Positions 18,435 to 28,095 of a stretch of DNA of 64,000 nt are shown here, piece after piece (position 1 is the stretch's first letter; every line of letters starts with the position of its first letter). The notes under the pieces are model-generated. The model ran no database searches, had not been told where the DNA came from, and worked only from the letters and a program-made list of their open reading frames with translations. The DNA lies in the NCBI GenBank assembly GCA_947630925.1, contig CANRJM010000009.1:1-64000 (forward strand), read 5' to 3'. This stretch comes from an uncultured Lachnospiraceae bacterium (GTDB lineage Bacteria > Bacillota > Clostridia > Lachnospirales > Lachnospiraceae). A program made the translations under genes and the position numbers.

Positions 18435-19178
18435 CTATTGCATCGTTACAACAGACTGGCTGTTTCCCTTCGTGAACTGTACCTGTACACCACTGACCTT
18501 AAGCGATTTATCAATTTCAAAAATCAATACGCCCTGTTTCTTCTGATTGCCGGCAATGGATTTCTTAAAATACTGCAAGTCCCCTTCCACCATTGTCATC
18601 GACGGCTTCGCAACCGTTTTGCCATTTACGATTAAGGAAGCGTCTATATCCTGATCCGCCAAATTGACTGTCTCAACGCCGCCTTTATTGTTTGATATCG
18701 TAAAATTGGCTACCAGAAGCTTCTTTCCCTTTTTCGCCGTATAAGCGTAATAATCCGAACCATATGAGTTTTTGACGCTGTATGAACTTCCGGTAATCCC
18801 TATGCCGGATATCCCATACAAATCGGACAGTGCAATATTACGTTTCGCTTCCTGCGTACTACTGCCTCCTCCATTGACCGACGCCCCACCGGATGCAGAA
18901 GAACCCCCGGCAACAACAGAGTCAGAACCTGTGCCGCCTCCCGGTTGTTCTGTTGCCTGCGGTGTCTGCGGCGCCTTTGTCGGCTCCGGCGTCGGCAGCA
19001 ATATGGAATGATCATATTGAAATGCATCCTCATAATTCTTATCATGCTGTAATACAGTATCCGCCATATATTGCGCAACAATATCATTATCTACATTTGA
19101 CAAATCCGGTACGCTGGTACTGCAGCCAGTCAGTATAACCGCTGTACATACTGCAAAAATACCAAGTTTCTTTCTCAT
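18435..19178 (-). CDS. Putative lipoprotein with Ser/Gly/Pro linker
   Basis: The 247-residue product has a lipoprotein signal (MRKKLGIFAVCTAVILTGC, lipobox Cys at residue 19), so it is probably anchored outside the membrane. A Pro/Thr then Gly/Ser-rich spacer (about residues 62-110) leads to a ~130-residue beta-rich domain (LLVANFTISNNKG) that resembles small ligand-binding domains of the DUF4352/DUF5067 type by eye. The exact family is not certain. It lies downstream of the sensor kinase on the same strand with 93 nt between. Confidence 0.8.
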   Translation of the reverse strand: MRKKLGIFAVCTAVILTGCSTSVPDLSNVDNDIVAQYMADTVLQHDKNYEDAFQYDHSILLPTPEPTKAPQTPQATEQPGGGTGSDSVVAGGSSASGGASVNGGGSSTQEAKRNIALSDLYGISGIGITGSSYSVKNSYGSDYYAYTAKKGKKLLVANFTISNNKGGVETVNLADQDIDASLIVNGKTVAKPSMTMVEGDLQYFKKSIAGNQKKQGVLIFEIDKSLKVSGVQVQFTKGNSQSVVTMQ

Positions 19179-19271
19179 GAATACCTCCTGAAAAACCGTA
19201 ACTTTATATTAAATGTCTGCTCTTTCTCTATAGTACCATATTTTTAAAAAAGCCACAAGGAAAAATCCCGG

Positions 19272-20864
19272 TTAGTTTTGACGATCGAGTTCAAACCAGA
19301 ACTTTACCCCATTGTTACAGTTTTCCACACCGCACTCCCGATTCATGGAATCCATAACCGCTTTTACAATGGACAGCCCGATTCCGCTGCCGCCATAAGC
19401 TCTGGTGCGCGCCTTATCTACTTTGTAAAATTTAACCCATATTTTATCAAGATCGGCTTCCGGAATCGGTTTCCCTGTATTAAATACATTAATCCGTACT
19501 ACATCTTCCTTTTCTTCTAAAGATACCTCAATCTTTTTTTCAAAATCTACATGGTGGATAGCATTGCTGATATAATTTGTTACGACTTCCTCCGTCATGT
19601 ATTCATCCGCCCATACATAAATCGGCTGATATTCTTTATCCAGGGCCATAACAGCCTCTTTCTGTTCCGCCAAAAGACTGGCAGACTGCATGACATTCAC
19701 AAGCAGCCCCACAATATCAAACCGCTCGAAAGAAAGCTGATTGCTGCCAAACTCTATTTGATTCAGCGTAAGCAGTTTTTTTACCATTTTATTCATTTTC
19801 TGCGCTTCATCAATGATCACCTCGCAGTAAAACGCCCGGCTTTCCAAATCATCGCTGATATTATCCTGTAAGCCCTCTGCATATCCCTGGATCAACGCAA
19901 TTGGCGTTTTTAACTCATGTGATACATTTGATAAAAACTCTTTGCGCATTTCATCAATCTGAATCTTATGTTCAATATCTTTTTGCAACTCGTTATTTGC
20001 AGTTTTTAACTCTGAAATTGTTGTTTCCAATTTTTCCGACAAGACGTTAATACTGCCGCCCAGCACGCCAATCTCATCCTGGGTGGTTACCGGATACTTA
20101 ACGTCAAAATCCAGTTCTGACATCCTTTTTGCAATATCCGTAATCTGAAGAATTGGTTTGGCAAAACTGTTGCCAAAGAAGACCATAAGCAGCACTCCCA
20201 GCACAAGCACGCCGCTTCCGGCATACGCAATAAAGCGATTAAAGATACTGATATTTTCATTCATGCTCTGATAATTAGTACGCAGATAGACAAACGAGCC
20301 TGAATCCAACTGCCCAAACAGTTCCAAATAATATGAGCCGATTCTCTTATCATATACTTTAAAAATTTTATAGTTTTGCTGTTGGCGCACCAAATTCCTT
20401 CCCGCATCTGCATTTTCGTTCTCAGCATCATTTCCTTCTAATGTATATAAATAATTTTCTGTCAGATCTTCCACAACCTGCTTCTGCATATCGGAAACAC
20501 GCGGATAATCGAAATCATACAGCAAATTCCCAAAATAATTTGTCACCCGAAAAACATACAGGTCAACCGCGCTGTTTTCGCCAATAATCTCCAATTGTAG
20601 CTGACTGTCCGACGAAAGCGTCTCTTTCTGATTGATATAATCCTCATCTCTGGAAAGCACTTCATTTGTATCATAGAAAGAATCCGCAAGAAGTGTCGTT
20701 TTACTGTTTTCATAAAAAGGCGACAGCCATAAATAATTCATCAGCCACAGGGTAAAAGAAGATAACCCCATCAACAGGATCATGATCAGAATCAGCTTCG
20801 TACGAATCGACTGCAGCGCTTTTACAGAATGACCCTTTTTTTTCTTCTTGTTATTTTCTTCCAT
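19272..20864 (-). CDS. Membrane sensor histidine kinase
   Basis: The 530-residue product has a membrane segment at about residues 27-48, an extracytoplasmic sensor domain (about 50-210), a second segment near 215-235, HAMP, a HisKA domain with the phospho-acceptor His in FLSNVSHELKTPIA, and a HATPase_c domain with N box (YISNAIHHV) and G boxes (RAYGGSGIGLSIV). It is the cognate partner of the response regulator 20 nt upstream. The ligand cannot be read from sequence. Confidence 0.93.
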   Translation of the reverse strand: MEENNKKKKKGHSVKALQSIRTKLILIMILLMGLSSFTLWLMNYLWLSPFYENSKTTLLADSFYDTNEVLSRDEDYINQKETLSSDSQLQLEIIGENSAVDLYVFRVTNYFGNLLYDFDYPRVSDMQKQVVEDLTENYLYTLEGNDAENENADAGRNLVRQQQNYKIFKVYDKRIGSYYLELFGQLDSGSFVYLRTNYQSMNENISIFNRFIAYAGSGVLVLGVLLMVFFGNSFAKPILQITDIAKRMSELDFDVKYPVTTQDEIGVLGGSINVLSEKLETTISELKTANNELQKDIEHKIQIDEMRKEFLSNVSHELKTPIALIQGYAEGLQDNISDDLESRAFYCEVIIDEAQKMNKMVKKLLTLNQIEFGSNQLSFERFDIVGLLVNVMQSASLLAEQKEAVMALDKEYQPIYVWADEYMTEEVVTNYISNAIHHVDFEKKIEVSLEEKEDVVRINVFNTGKPIPEADLDKIWVKFYKVDKARTRAYGGSGIGLSIVKAVMDSMNRECGVENCNNGVKFWFELDRQN

Positions 20865-20884
20865 ACGGTTCCCCTCCTGCCGCC

Positions 20885-21556
20885 TTATACATCAAACTTA
20901 TAACCCATCCCCCAGATTGTTTTGATATATGAGCCTTTTTCTCCTAACTTGCTTCTTAACTTTTTCACATGGGTATCAATGGTACGTGCGTCTCCAAAAT
21001 AATCATAATTCCAGACATTATTTAAAATCCGTTCTCTGGACAATGCAATCCCCTGATTGTTGACAAAATATGTCAGTAATTCAAATTCTTTAAAACTTAA
21101 TTCAATATTTTTTCCGTCAATCATCACTTCATGCGCCGCCTGATCAATAGAAATACCTCCCACTTCTTTTTTTTCATCAGACAGCGTATTGGTGCGCCGA
21201 AGAATGGCCTCCACCCTCGCCACAAGAATTTTAGGGCTAAACGGCTTGGAAATATATTCATCTACGCCGAGTTCAAATCCCAACAGTTCATCCTTTTCAT
21301 CGCCTTTAGCCGTCAGCATGATAATCGGTACACGCGAATACCGGCGGATTTCCCTGCAGGTCTCCCATCCATCCATCTTAGGCATCATAACATCCAATAT
21401 AATCAATGCAATGTCCTTATTATCATAAAAAAGCTCTACTGCTTCCTCTCCATCGCCCGCCTCCAACACTTCAAAATCTCTTTTTACCAAAAAGTCCTTG
21501 ACCAATTTTCTCATTCTCTGTTCATCATCCACCACAAGAATCTTTAATGCCTCCAT
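20885..21556 (-). CDS. OmpR/PhoB-family response regulator
   Basis: The 223-residue product combines a receiver domain (DDEQRMRK acidic pocket, phospho-Asp in LIILDVMMPKMDG, Lys in YISKPFSP) with a winged-helix DNA-binding domain (LSFKEFELLTYFVNN to IKTIWGMGYKFDV). GGAGG precedes the ATG. It is the first gene of the pair with the kinase and probably activates transcription. Targets are unknown; the adjacent lipoprotein is a candidate. Confidence 0.95.
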   Translation of the reverse strand: MEALKILVVDDEQRMRKLVKDFLVKRDFEVLEAGDGEEAVELFYDNKDIALIILDVMMPKMDGWETCREIRRYSRVPIIMLTAKGDEKDELLGFELGVDEYISKPFSPKILVARVEAILRRTNTLSDEKKEVGGISIDQAAHEVMIDGKNIELSFKEFELLTYFVNNQGIALSRERILNNVWNYDYFGDARTIDTHVKKLRSKLGEKGSYIKTIWGMGYKFDV

Positions 21557-21581
21557 GATGCTACCTCCTATCTCTCAAAAC

Positions 21582-21622
21582 GAAAAACACTAGAGCTGAT
21601 GTTCTTTTCATCAACCCTAGTA
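21582..21622 (-). terminator. Intrinsic terminator before the two-component operon
   Basis: Minus strand ACTAGGGTTGATG pairs with CATCAGCTCTAGT over 13 bp (two G-U) with a 7-nt loop, followed by GTTTTTCG. It ends transcription of the unknown membrane protein gene upstream. Confidence 0.8.
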
Positions 21623-21649
21623 TATTCTAAAATTATGTAGAATTTGTGA

Positions 21650-22252
21650 TTACTCCTTTAAACTTTTTTCTTTTTCTTCCAAAGCGCGCTCCCGCTCTTC
21701 CAATTCCGCCTCTTTTGCTTCCAGTTCATTGGTCCAGCCTTCATACTCATTTATCAATTCATTTCTCATATTCTCTTTATAATCCGTAAAATAGGTAAAA
21801 ACGGAATACTGGCTCTGGTAGGTAACAAAAAGCATAACTCCAATGATCAAAAGCAGCATTACAATAAGCAGATTCTTCAAAATTCTGCCCGCCTTTGCCT
21901 TTTCAGCTTCTTCCTTATATTTCTGTATCTGCCTGCTGCCTTCTTCTGACAGCCCTGCTTTTTTATCATCCCTGCCCGGTACCCGGATTACCGGAACCGG
22001 TTCTAACAGATCTTCCGTAATAAACTCCGAGCCAAGCAGGCGTTGTCTGAGATTTTCCATATACTTTAAGCCAAATACAGTACGAAAACTTTGTTTTTCT
22101 ACTGCCTGCTTATAAATCCTATACACTGCTTTCATATCGGACAGATTCGTATGAGCCGACAGGTACAGAATTGTCTCCTTTTCTTTTTGCGCCCGCTCAT
22201 ACTCCGCCCGGCTGCTAAAGGAATATCCATCTATAACAAAATCCTGTTTCAT
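21650..22252 (-). CDS. Unknown protein with one membrane segment and C-terminal coiled coil
   Basis: The 200-residue product from MKQDFVIDGYSFSSRAEYE has an N-terminal ~100-residue soluble part (a YxxFxxxxEYERAxKE start, HTNLSDMKAVYRIY), one hydrophobic segment at about residues 125-147 (NLLIVMLLLIIGVMLFVTY) and a Glu/Lys-rich C-terminal coiled coil. ATG 22252 is chosen because GGGG lies about 7 nt upstream and the structured leader ends there; the frame is open through the leader. No family was recognised. It shares its leader type with nadA. Confidence 0.75.
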   Translation of the reverse strand: MKQDFVIDGYSFSSRAEYERAQKEKETILYLSAHTNLSDMKAVYRIYKQAVEKQSFRTVFGLKYMENLRQRLLGSEFITEDLLEPVPVIRVPGRDDKKAGLSEEGSRQIQKYKEEAEKAKAGRILKNLLIVMLLLIIGVMLFVTYQSQYSVFTYFTDYKENMRNELINEYEGWTNELEAKEAELEERERALEEKEKSLKE

Positions 22253-22254
22253 AT

Positions 22255-22359
22255 TAATCCCCATTCCGGAGCGTTTACGCGACGGGGCAATGAGAAAGCT
22301 GCGTATGCAGTTTCTCATTTGCCATCAGGGGAATTTGTGACGCTCCGGCACAAATTCCC
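22255..22359 (-). promoter_or_regulatory. Repeated structured 5' leader, copy 2
   Basis: Minus strand: GGGAATTTGTG pairs perfectly with CACAAATTCCC (11 bp). The loop CCGGAGCGT (22348-22340) is complementary to ACGCTCCGG (22274-22266), just before the GGGG ribosome binding site. A long internal hairpin (GGCAAATGAGAAA with TTTCTCATTGCC, capped by CTGC/GCAG) fills the middle. The loop, the CCTGATGG block and the 3' TAAACGCTCCGGAATGG block are shared with the nadA leader, while the stem tops differ by compensatory changes. Confidence 0.7.
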
Positions 22360-22448
22360 AAATTTTCCGCTTCATAGACTGAATAATGTCTTTTCCTCTA
22401 TTAAAACATATCCGTAAACTTTTTTCCACTGAATCTTTTCCATATTTC

Positions 22449-23111
22449 CTAATTATTTTGAGCAAAGAAAGAAAGCAGTTCTTCCACCCGGTAAACAAGA
22501 TAATCCGCACCATACTCCTCTAATTCCCCCGCAGGCGCGAAGCCATAGCAGACGCCGCAGGATGCAATGCCGCATTCCTTTGCGCCCAAAATGTCATGCT
22601 TTCTGTCTCCAACCATAATTACCGTGCCTTTTTCCTCTTCCTGAATGTTCATACGGCGGAATACTTCGCAGATAACATCTGCCTTTGCATTTCTCCCTCC
22701 ATCCAAGGTACTCCCCACAATCTCATCAAAATACCGTGCAATCCCAAAATGCTCTAAAATCCGAACAGAATATTCTTCGGGCTTTGAAGTAGCAATTGCA
22801 AGCTGGTACCCCGCCTTTTGTAACGTAGAAAGAACCTGATCCATTCCTTTATATAATCTGTTTTCATACAGACCCGTCACGCTATACCGTTCACGGTATG
22901 TTTCCGTCGCCTGCAGCGCTTCCTCAAACGTCATATCAGAAAATTTTTGAAAACTCTCGATCAAAGGCGGACCAATAAACTTCATAAGTTCTTCCTCTGT
23001 TGGTATCGGACGTTTTGCCGCTTCCAATGCATATTTTACACAATTACAGATTCCCTCTTTTGAATCCGTAACTGTTCCGTCCAGATCAAATAAAATATAT
23101 TTCCACGCCAT
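22449..23111 (-). CDS. HAD-superfamily phosphatase, phosphoglycolate phosphatase-like
   Basis: The 220-residue product carries HAD motif I DLDGTVTDS near residue 9, an alpha-helical cap (residues ~20-85), motif II (IATSKPE), and motif III/IV (VMVGDRKHDILGA). The layout matches Gph/PpaX-type phosphatases; the substrate is unsettled. GGAGGG precedes the ATG. A compact hairpin array with an intrinsic terminator lies 55-150 nt upstream on the same strand, which could attenuate its transcription. Confidence 0.9.
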   Translation of the reverse strand: MAWKYILFDLDGTVTDSKEGICNCVKYALEAAKRPIPTEEELMKFIGPPLIESFQKFSDMTFEEALQATETYRERYSVTGLYENRLYKGMDQVLSTLQKAGYQLAIATSKPEEYSVRILEHFGIARYFDEIVGSTLDGGRNAKADVICEVFRRMNIQEEEKGTVIMVGDRKHDILGAKECGIASCGVCYGFAPAGELEEYGADYLVYRVEELLSFFAQNN

Positions 23112-23164
23112 AAAAATCCCTCCGCATAACTCTTATCAATCCGTTTTATGATGGCATCATTCCC

Positions 23165-23262
23165 TAAGTTAACAAAAAGAGCCCCGAAGGCTCTTTTTGT
23201 CGGATAACCTGAGTTATCCAGCGTATAATAGGGTGGGAGTAGAAAGTTTTCACTTTCTAACA
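23165..23262 (-). ncRNA. Candidate three-hairpin small RNA or attenuator leader
   Basis: Minus strand, in order: AGAAAGT-GAAA-ACTTTCT (GAAA tetraloop), GGATAAC-TCAG-GTTATCC, then an intrinsic terminator (AAAAAGAGCC, TTCG loop, GGCTCTTTTT). A TATAAT at 23271-23266 would start transcription right before the first hairpin, though no good -35 is visible. The flanking genes diverge, so this terminator cannot serve an upstream gene. It therefore ends a short RNA of about 95 nt or controls read-through into the HAD phosphatase. No known class was recognised. Confidence 0.55.
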
Positions 23263-23307
23263 AGCATTATATGAAAGTGTTATGTCCAGATTGTGACTAA
23301 TATATGA

Positions 23308-24828
<1,521 letters not shown>

Positions 24829-24884
24829 AAAATCAGACCCTTGAAGCAAGATTGCAGCAGCAAGAGATTCATTTATCTTACATT

Positions 24885-24911
24885 GGGGAATGCGTTTGCA
24901 TTCCCCTTTTT
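24885..24911 (+). terminator. Intrinsic terminator of gdhA
   Basis: GGGGAATGC-GTTT-GCATTCCCC, a perfect 9-bp stem, followed by TTTTTG, 56 nt after the gdhA stop. Confidence 0.9.
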
Positions 24912-24965
24912 GTGCAAAACCGAATTATTATATCAAAAATGGAATCGTCATATAAGAAACCATAA

Positions 24966-25688
24966 TTATGGCATCAGTAAAAATCCTTCTTGAAACAACC
25001 GAAGCAGGATTTCCTGGGTTACTTCACGGATAAAGGCAAGCATACTGTCATATTGTAAATACTTTGTCTCTTTTTTTTCGTGTTCCTCATAAAAAAAATA
25101 CTGTAAGATCCAGTTTCTGCTCGCTGTCAGCTCTTCCTCCGTGATCATTCCGCAAATCTCATAACTCGGCACCCGTTCCAGAGAGCATTTTGCTTCCTGC
25201 AATTCGGGAAAATCCTCAAGCAGCCGAAAATCCAACCAATCCGTTTCCCGGTTAAACCGTACAAAGGTTTCTCTGTCTGCCTGCGTCAATCCCTCCTGTG
25301 CAATATTTTCAAAAAATTTGGGACGTTCCTGTAAGATAAACCGTTCATCTGTCATCATATGCGTTATATATCCCAAATATAAACCCGGAGTCCTTTCCTC
25401 ATCTTTCATATGCGTTTTCCAGAAAACATGCAGCCTCTCTTCAAAAAGAGATACCATGCCAGGTTTATCAAAACTCCCGTCCGGAATCCCATCCCGCAAA
25501 TGACTGTGCAGCTTCATCAAACGCTTATAGTTTTTCCGCGCCATAATACCATCCGGACATATATTGCCTGCAATAAAATAGTCCTTCTGCAGCGATACTT
25601 CATTGCCAAACGGATAAAACCATTTCCTCTTTGATAATTCCGAAAAAAGCTTTTCTGCAATCAGCAAATGAACCATTGTTCCCGCCAT
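24966..25688 (-). CDS. Zinc-dependent phospholipase C-like protein
   Basis: The 240-residue product begins MAGTMVHLLIAEKL and contains YFIAGNICPDGI, KLHSHLRDG and GYITHMMTDE. These spaced His and Asp residues are typical of the zinc-dependent phospholipase C / S1-P1 fold. No signal peptide is present, so secretion is unlikely and the substrate is open. ATG 25688 has AAGGGG 8 nt upstream; the longer frame overlaps the end of the diguanylate cyclase gene. It lies 29 nt after that gene and is probably co-transcribed. Confidence 0.7.
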   Translation of the reverse strand: MAGTMVHLLIAEKLFSELSKRKWFYPFGNEVSLQKDYFIAGNICPDGIMARKNYKRLMKLHSHLRDGIPDGSFDKPGMVSLFEERLHVFWKTHMKDEERTPGLYLGYITHMMTDERFILQERPKFFENIAQEGLTQADRETFVRFNRETDWLDFRLLEDFPELQEAKCSLERVPSYEICGMITEEELTASRNWILQYFFYEEHEKKETKYLQYDSMLAFIREVTQEILLRLFQEGFLLMP

Positions 25689-25717
25689 ATCGTCAACCCC
25701 TTTTTCCGCCAGATGCA

Positions 25718-27415
25718 TCATTTTCCAATAATCTCTTCTCCATGATAGAAACAATATGCATTTCTTCCATTGTTCTTTACCCGATACATAGCCTTATCTG
25801 CTGCCGCTATCAAATCCGTCTGATTGGACGCATCTTCCGGATAGAGGGCTACACCAATACTGCAATGAATCCGGTACTCTTTGTGTTCCAAGACAATCGG
25901 CTGACGAAATACTTCCTGCAGCTTTTCCACATACTGTTTTACCTCATTGGTATCCTCGCTCATAATAATAGCAGTAAATTCATCTCCCGCCAGACGATAT
26001 ACCGTAAATTTGTTATCACATAATGAATTGGCGCGCTCCGCCATTTCCTTTAAAACAATATCCCCCGTATTATGACCTAAAGTATCATTGATATTTTTAA
26101 AATGATCAATATCATATAATACGACTGCAAATCTTTCCTTTTCTGCAATTTTTTTGCTGAGAACATCCATAAATACGCTTCGATTATAAATTCCGGTCAG
26201 TTGGTCATACTGAACCGTCTTTAACAGAAAATGCCTCGATTGATCCAGCGCATGATTCAAACGCCTTCTGCGCAGATTATCCAATAACAGCACCATGACT
26301 ATCAAAATCAGTATAATTCCTATCACAATAGAAATACGTATCATAGCAATATTTTTTTCATAAAAGGTGGGGGTATGATTGATAATCTCCGAATGAGCGG
26401 GTAAATCTGATGCTTTTATCCCGTGCCTATCCATCACCGTTTGGTCAAAACGATATCCTCTCGGCGTATCCTTTACCAAACGAATGGATGAAAAATCTTT
26501 TCCATCAAAATATTGTTTTACCATCTCTGCCGCAATTTTACCCATTTCTTTCTGCGACACAATCTCTCCGCCCAAAAAGCCGTGTCCCATCCCTATGGAA
26601 ACAATGCTAAAAGTAGGAATCGGTGCAGAAGAACTGATAAAACGTATTCCCTGACTTCCAATATAATGATGTCCGTCTGCATCCTCACTGCACATGATAT
26701 ATAACAAAATACTGTCCTTATCCAGAGACGACAGTTTCGTTTTGATTTCCTTCTGCGTCATAGAAGAAACATTCATTTCTGTAAACTTCAAATCCTTAAA
26801 CTTTTTATCATATTTGTAAAATTCTTTCCGTTCGCCCTCGCCTGTAATCGTATCGTCCAACACGGCTACAATCTGTTTTGCATCCGGGTATAATTTCTTT
26901 GCAAGGGTAATGGTATTCTCATAAGAAAGTTTCTCAATCACTCCGGTTATCAGCGGATTTTTGCATACCTCTTCTGCCGCCTCTACTGCATTGACGCCCT
27001 CAAAAGCAATCGGTATCCCGCGAAACAACTCCTGTTGGTAGGTCAGCGCAAATTGGAACGCAGCATCGTCTCCTACAATAACCGCATCATATGCGGGCAC
27101 TTCCGAAAGATATTGTTTCATGGACTGATAAAACAGTTCTTCGCCTTCTTTGGAAAAACTATTCTTAGTATCCATAAACTTATAATCCAGATTGACAAAA
27201 TCATTAAATACGGACTGTATTCCTTCAATCTGCTCCGGCACGGTTTCCCATGCATAAGAATACGAGCTGATAAAGAGGACGCGTTTTTCCTCTTTCTCCA
27301 ATCCGTTTGCTGTAGCTGCCCCGCCCAAAATCAGTATTCCCAGCAGGCAAATCCAACAGGCAGCTATCCTGTATACCACCTTTTTCAAATTTTCCACCCG
27401 TTTCATATCTCCCAT
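25718..27415 (-). CDS. Diguanylate cyclase with periplasmic-binding-like sensor domain
   Basis: The 565-residue product has a signal/anchor segment (about residues 12-36), an extracytoplasmic ABC-substrate-binding-like domain (RVLFISSYSYAWETVPEQIEG, YDAVIVGDDAAFQF) up to about 350, a second membrane segment at ~362-382 (IVIGIILILIVMVLLL), and a GGDEF domain (about 405-560). The signature reads AGDEF instead of GGDEF; the nearby YDQLTGIYNR and VLYDIDHFKNINDTLGH motifs are intact, so activity is likely but not certain. It should make cyclic di-GMP in response to an external ligand. No c-di-GMP effector is next to it. Confidence 0.9.
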   Translation of the reverse strand: MGDMKRVENLKKVVYRIAACWICLLGILILGGAATANGLEKEEKRVLFISSYSYAWETVPEQIEGIQSVFNDFVNLDYKFMDTKNSFSKEGEELFYQSMKQYLSEVPAYDAVIVGDDAAFQFALTYQQELFRGIPIAFEGVNAVEAAEEVCKNPLITGVIEKLSYENTITLAKKLYPDAKQIVAVLDDTITGEGERKEFYKYDKKFKDLKFTEMNVSSMTQKEIKTKLSSLDKDSILLYIMCSEDADGHHYIGSQGIRFISSSAPIPTFSIVSIGMGHGFLGGEIVSQKEMGKIAAEMVKQYFDGKDFSSIRLVKDTPRGYRFDQTVMDRHGIKASDLPAHSEIINHTPTFYEKNIAMIRISIVIGIILILIVMVLLLDNLRRRRLNHALDQSRHFLLKTVQYDQLTGIYNRSVFMDVLSKKIAEKERFAVVLYDIDHFKNINDTLGHNTGDIVLKEMAERANSLCDNKFTVYRLAGDEFTAIIMSEDTNEVKQYVEKLQEVFRQPIVLEHKEYRIHCSIGVALYPEDASNQTDLIAAADKAMYRVKNNGRNAYCFYHGEEIIGK

Positions 27416-27457
27416 TTCATTTCTTACCTATTTTATCTAATGCACTCTTAATATATA

Positions 27458-27486
27458 ATATTATATTATTTTTATGATATAGTCAA
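27458..27486 (-). promoter_or_regulatory. Promoter of the diguanylate cyclase gene
   Basis: Minus strand TTGACT (27486-27481) followed by TAATAT after 17 nt, with an overlapping perfect TATAAT at a 15-nt spacing. The region is very AT-rich and lies about 45 nt before the start codon. Confidence 0.55.
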
Positions 27487-27646
27487 TTCATTGTGATGGA
27501 ATAAACGAATGTCAGTTGACATAAATATCCCATACTCTCTTCCTTAACGACAGAAATGTACTTCCGCAAACTGCTTTTCAGGGGAATGCATTTTTACTTT
27601 CAGGCAATACTACTAATATAAAATCATTTTGAGGAGGAAATACAAT

Positions 27647-27832
27647 ATGAAAGCAGCGCCAAAAGACAAACCGGTTCACACTACGCCAAAAGGTGTTTGG
27701 GAAAGCAGCACAACCTATAAAAAGGAACATAAATCCAAAACGGAACATCTGAACGAAATTACCACTGACGCACAGGGAAACGGATATCCATTGACTAATC
27801 ATACCGATAGAAACCAAACCGAAAATCAATAA
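27647..27832 (+). CDS. Small hydrophilic protein of unknown function
   Basis: The 61-residue product starts MKAAPKDKPVHTTPKG after a strong GAGGAGG site 8 nt upstream. It is rich in Lys, Thr, Asn and His, with no hydrophobic core or Cys, so it is probably disordered. It ends 10 nt before the tRNA-Thr promoter. The clear ribosome binding site is the main support; no family was recognised. Confidence 0.6.
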   Translation: MKAAPKDKPVHTTPKGVWESSTTYKKEHKSKTEHLNEITTDAQGNGYPLTNHTDRNQTENQ

Positions 27833-27841
27833 TATTTTTTA

Positions 27842-27870
27842 TTGACAAATGTTCTGCAATATTTTATACT
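27842..27870 (+). promoter_or_regulatory. Sigma-A promoter of tRNA-Thr
   Basis: TTGACA (27842-27847), 17-nt spacer, TATACT (27865-27870), 40 nt before the tRNA gene. Confidence 0.8.
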
Positions 27871-27909
27871 GTAATATGTAATGTTTATTGGCATTATAAA
27901 TAACATCCT

Positions 27910-27982
27910 GCTGAAATAGCTCAGTTGGTAGAGCACTTCACTCGTAATGAAGGGGTCGTCGGTTCAAGTCCGATTTTCAGCT
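27910..27982 (+). tRNA. tRNA-Thr (anticodon CGU)
   Basis: The cloverleaf is complete: acceptor GCTGAAA with TTTCAGC, D-arm GCTCAGTTGGTAGAGC, anticodon arm CTTCA-CTCGTAA-TGAAG with anticodon CGT, and T-arm GTCGGTTCAAGTCCGAT. The discriminator is T and the CCA end is not encoded. It decodes ACG. It is a single gene with its own promoter and terminator. Confidence 0.95.
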
Positions 27983-27984
27983 AA

Positions 27985-28029
27985 AAAAGTACCATACTAC
28001 CATGCATACGGTAGTATGGTACTTTTTCT
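27985..28029. terminator. Bidirectional terminator between tRNA-Thr and glgA
   Basis: AAAAAGTACCATACTACC pairs perfectly with GGTAGTATGGTACTTTTT around an 8-nt loop. It has T-runs on both strands, so it can end both tRNA-Thr and glgA transcripts. Confidence 0.9.
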
Positions 28030-28095
28030 TTACCAGACGCTTTTTAAAAGCTCCTCATCCGACCATTTCCGGTATTCTCCCGGAGTCAGTTTCTC

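Noticed and set aside
23168..23202. Terminator hairpin taken as the end of a gene on the plus strand
   Set aside because: No plus-strand gene ends there; the neighbours diverge, so it is treated as part of a small RNA or leader.
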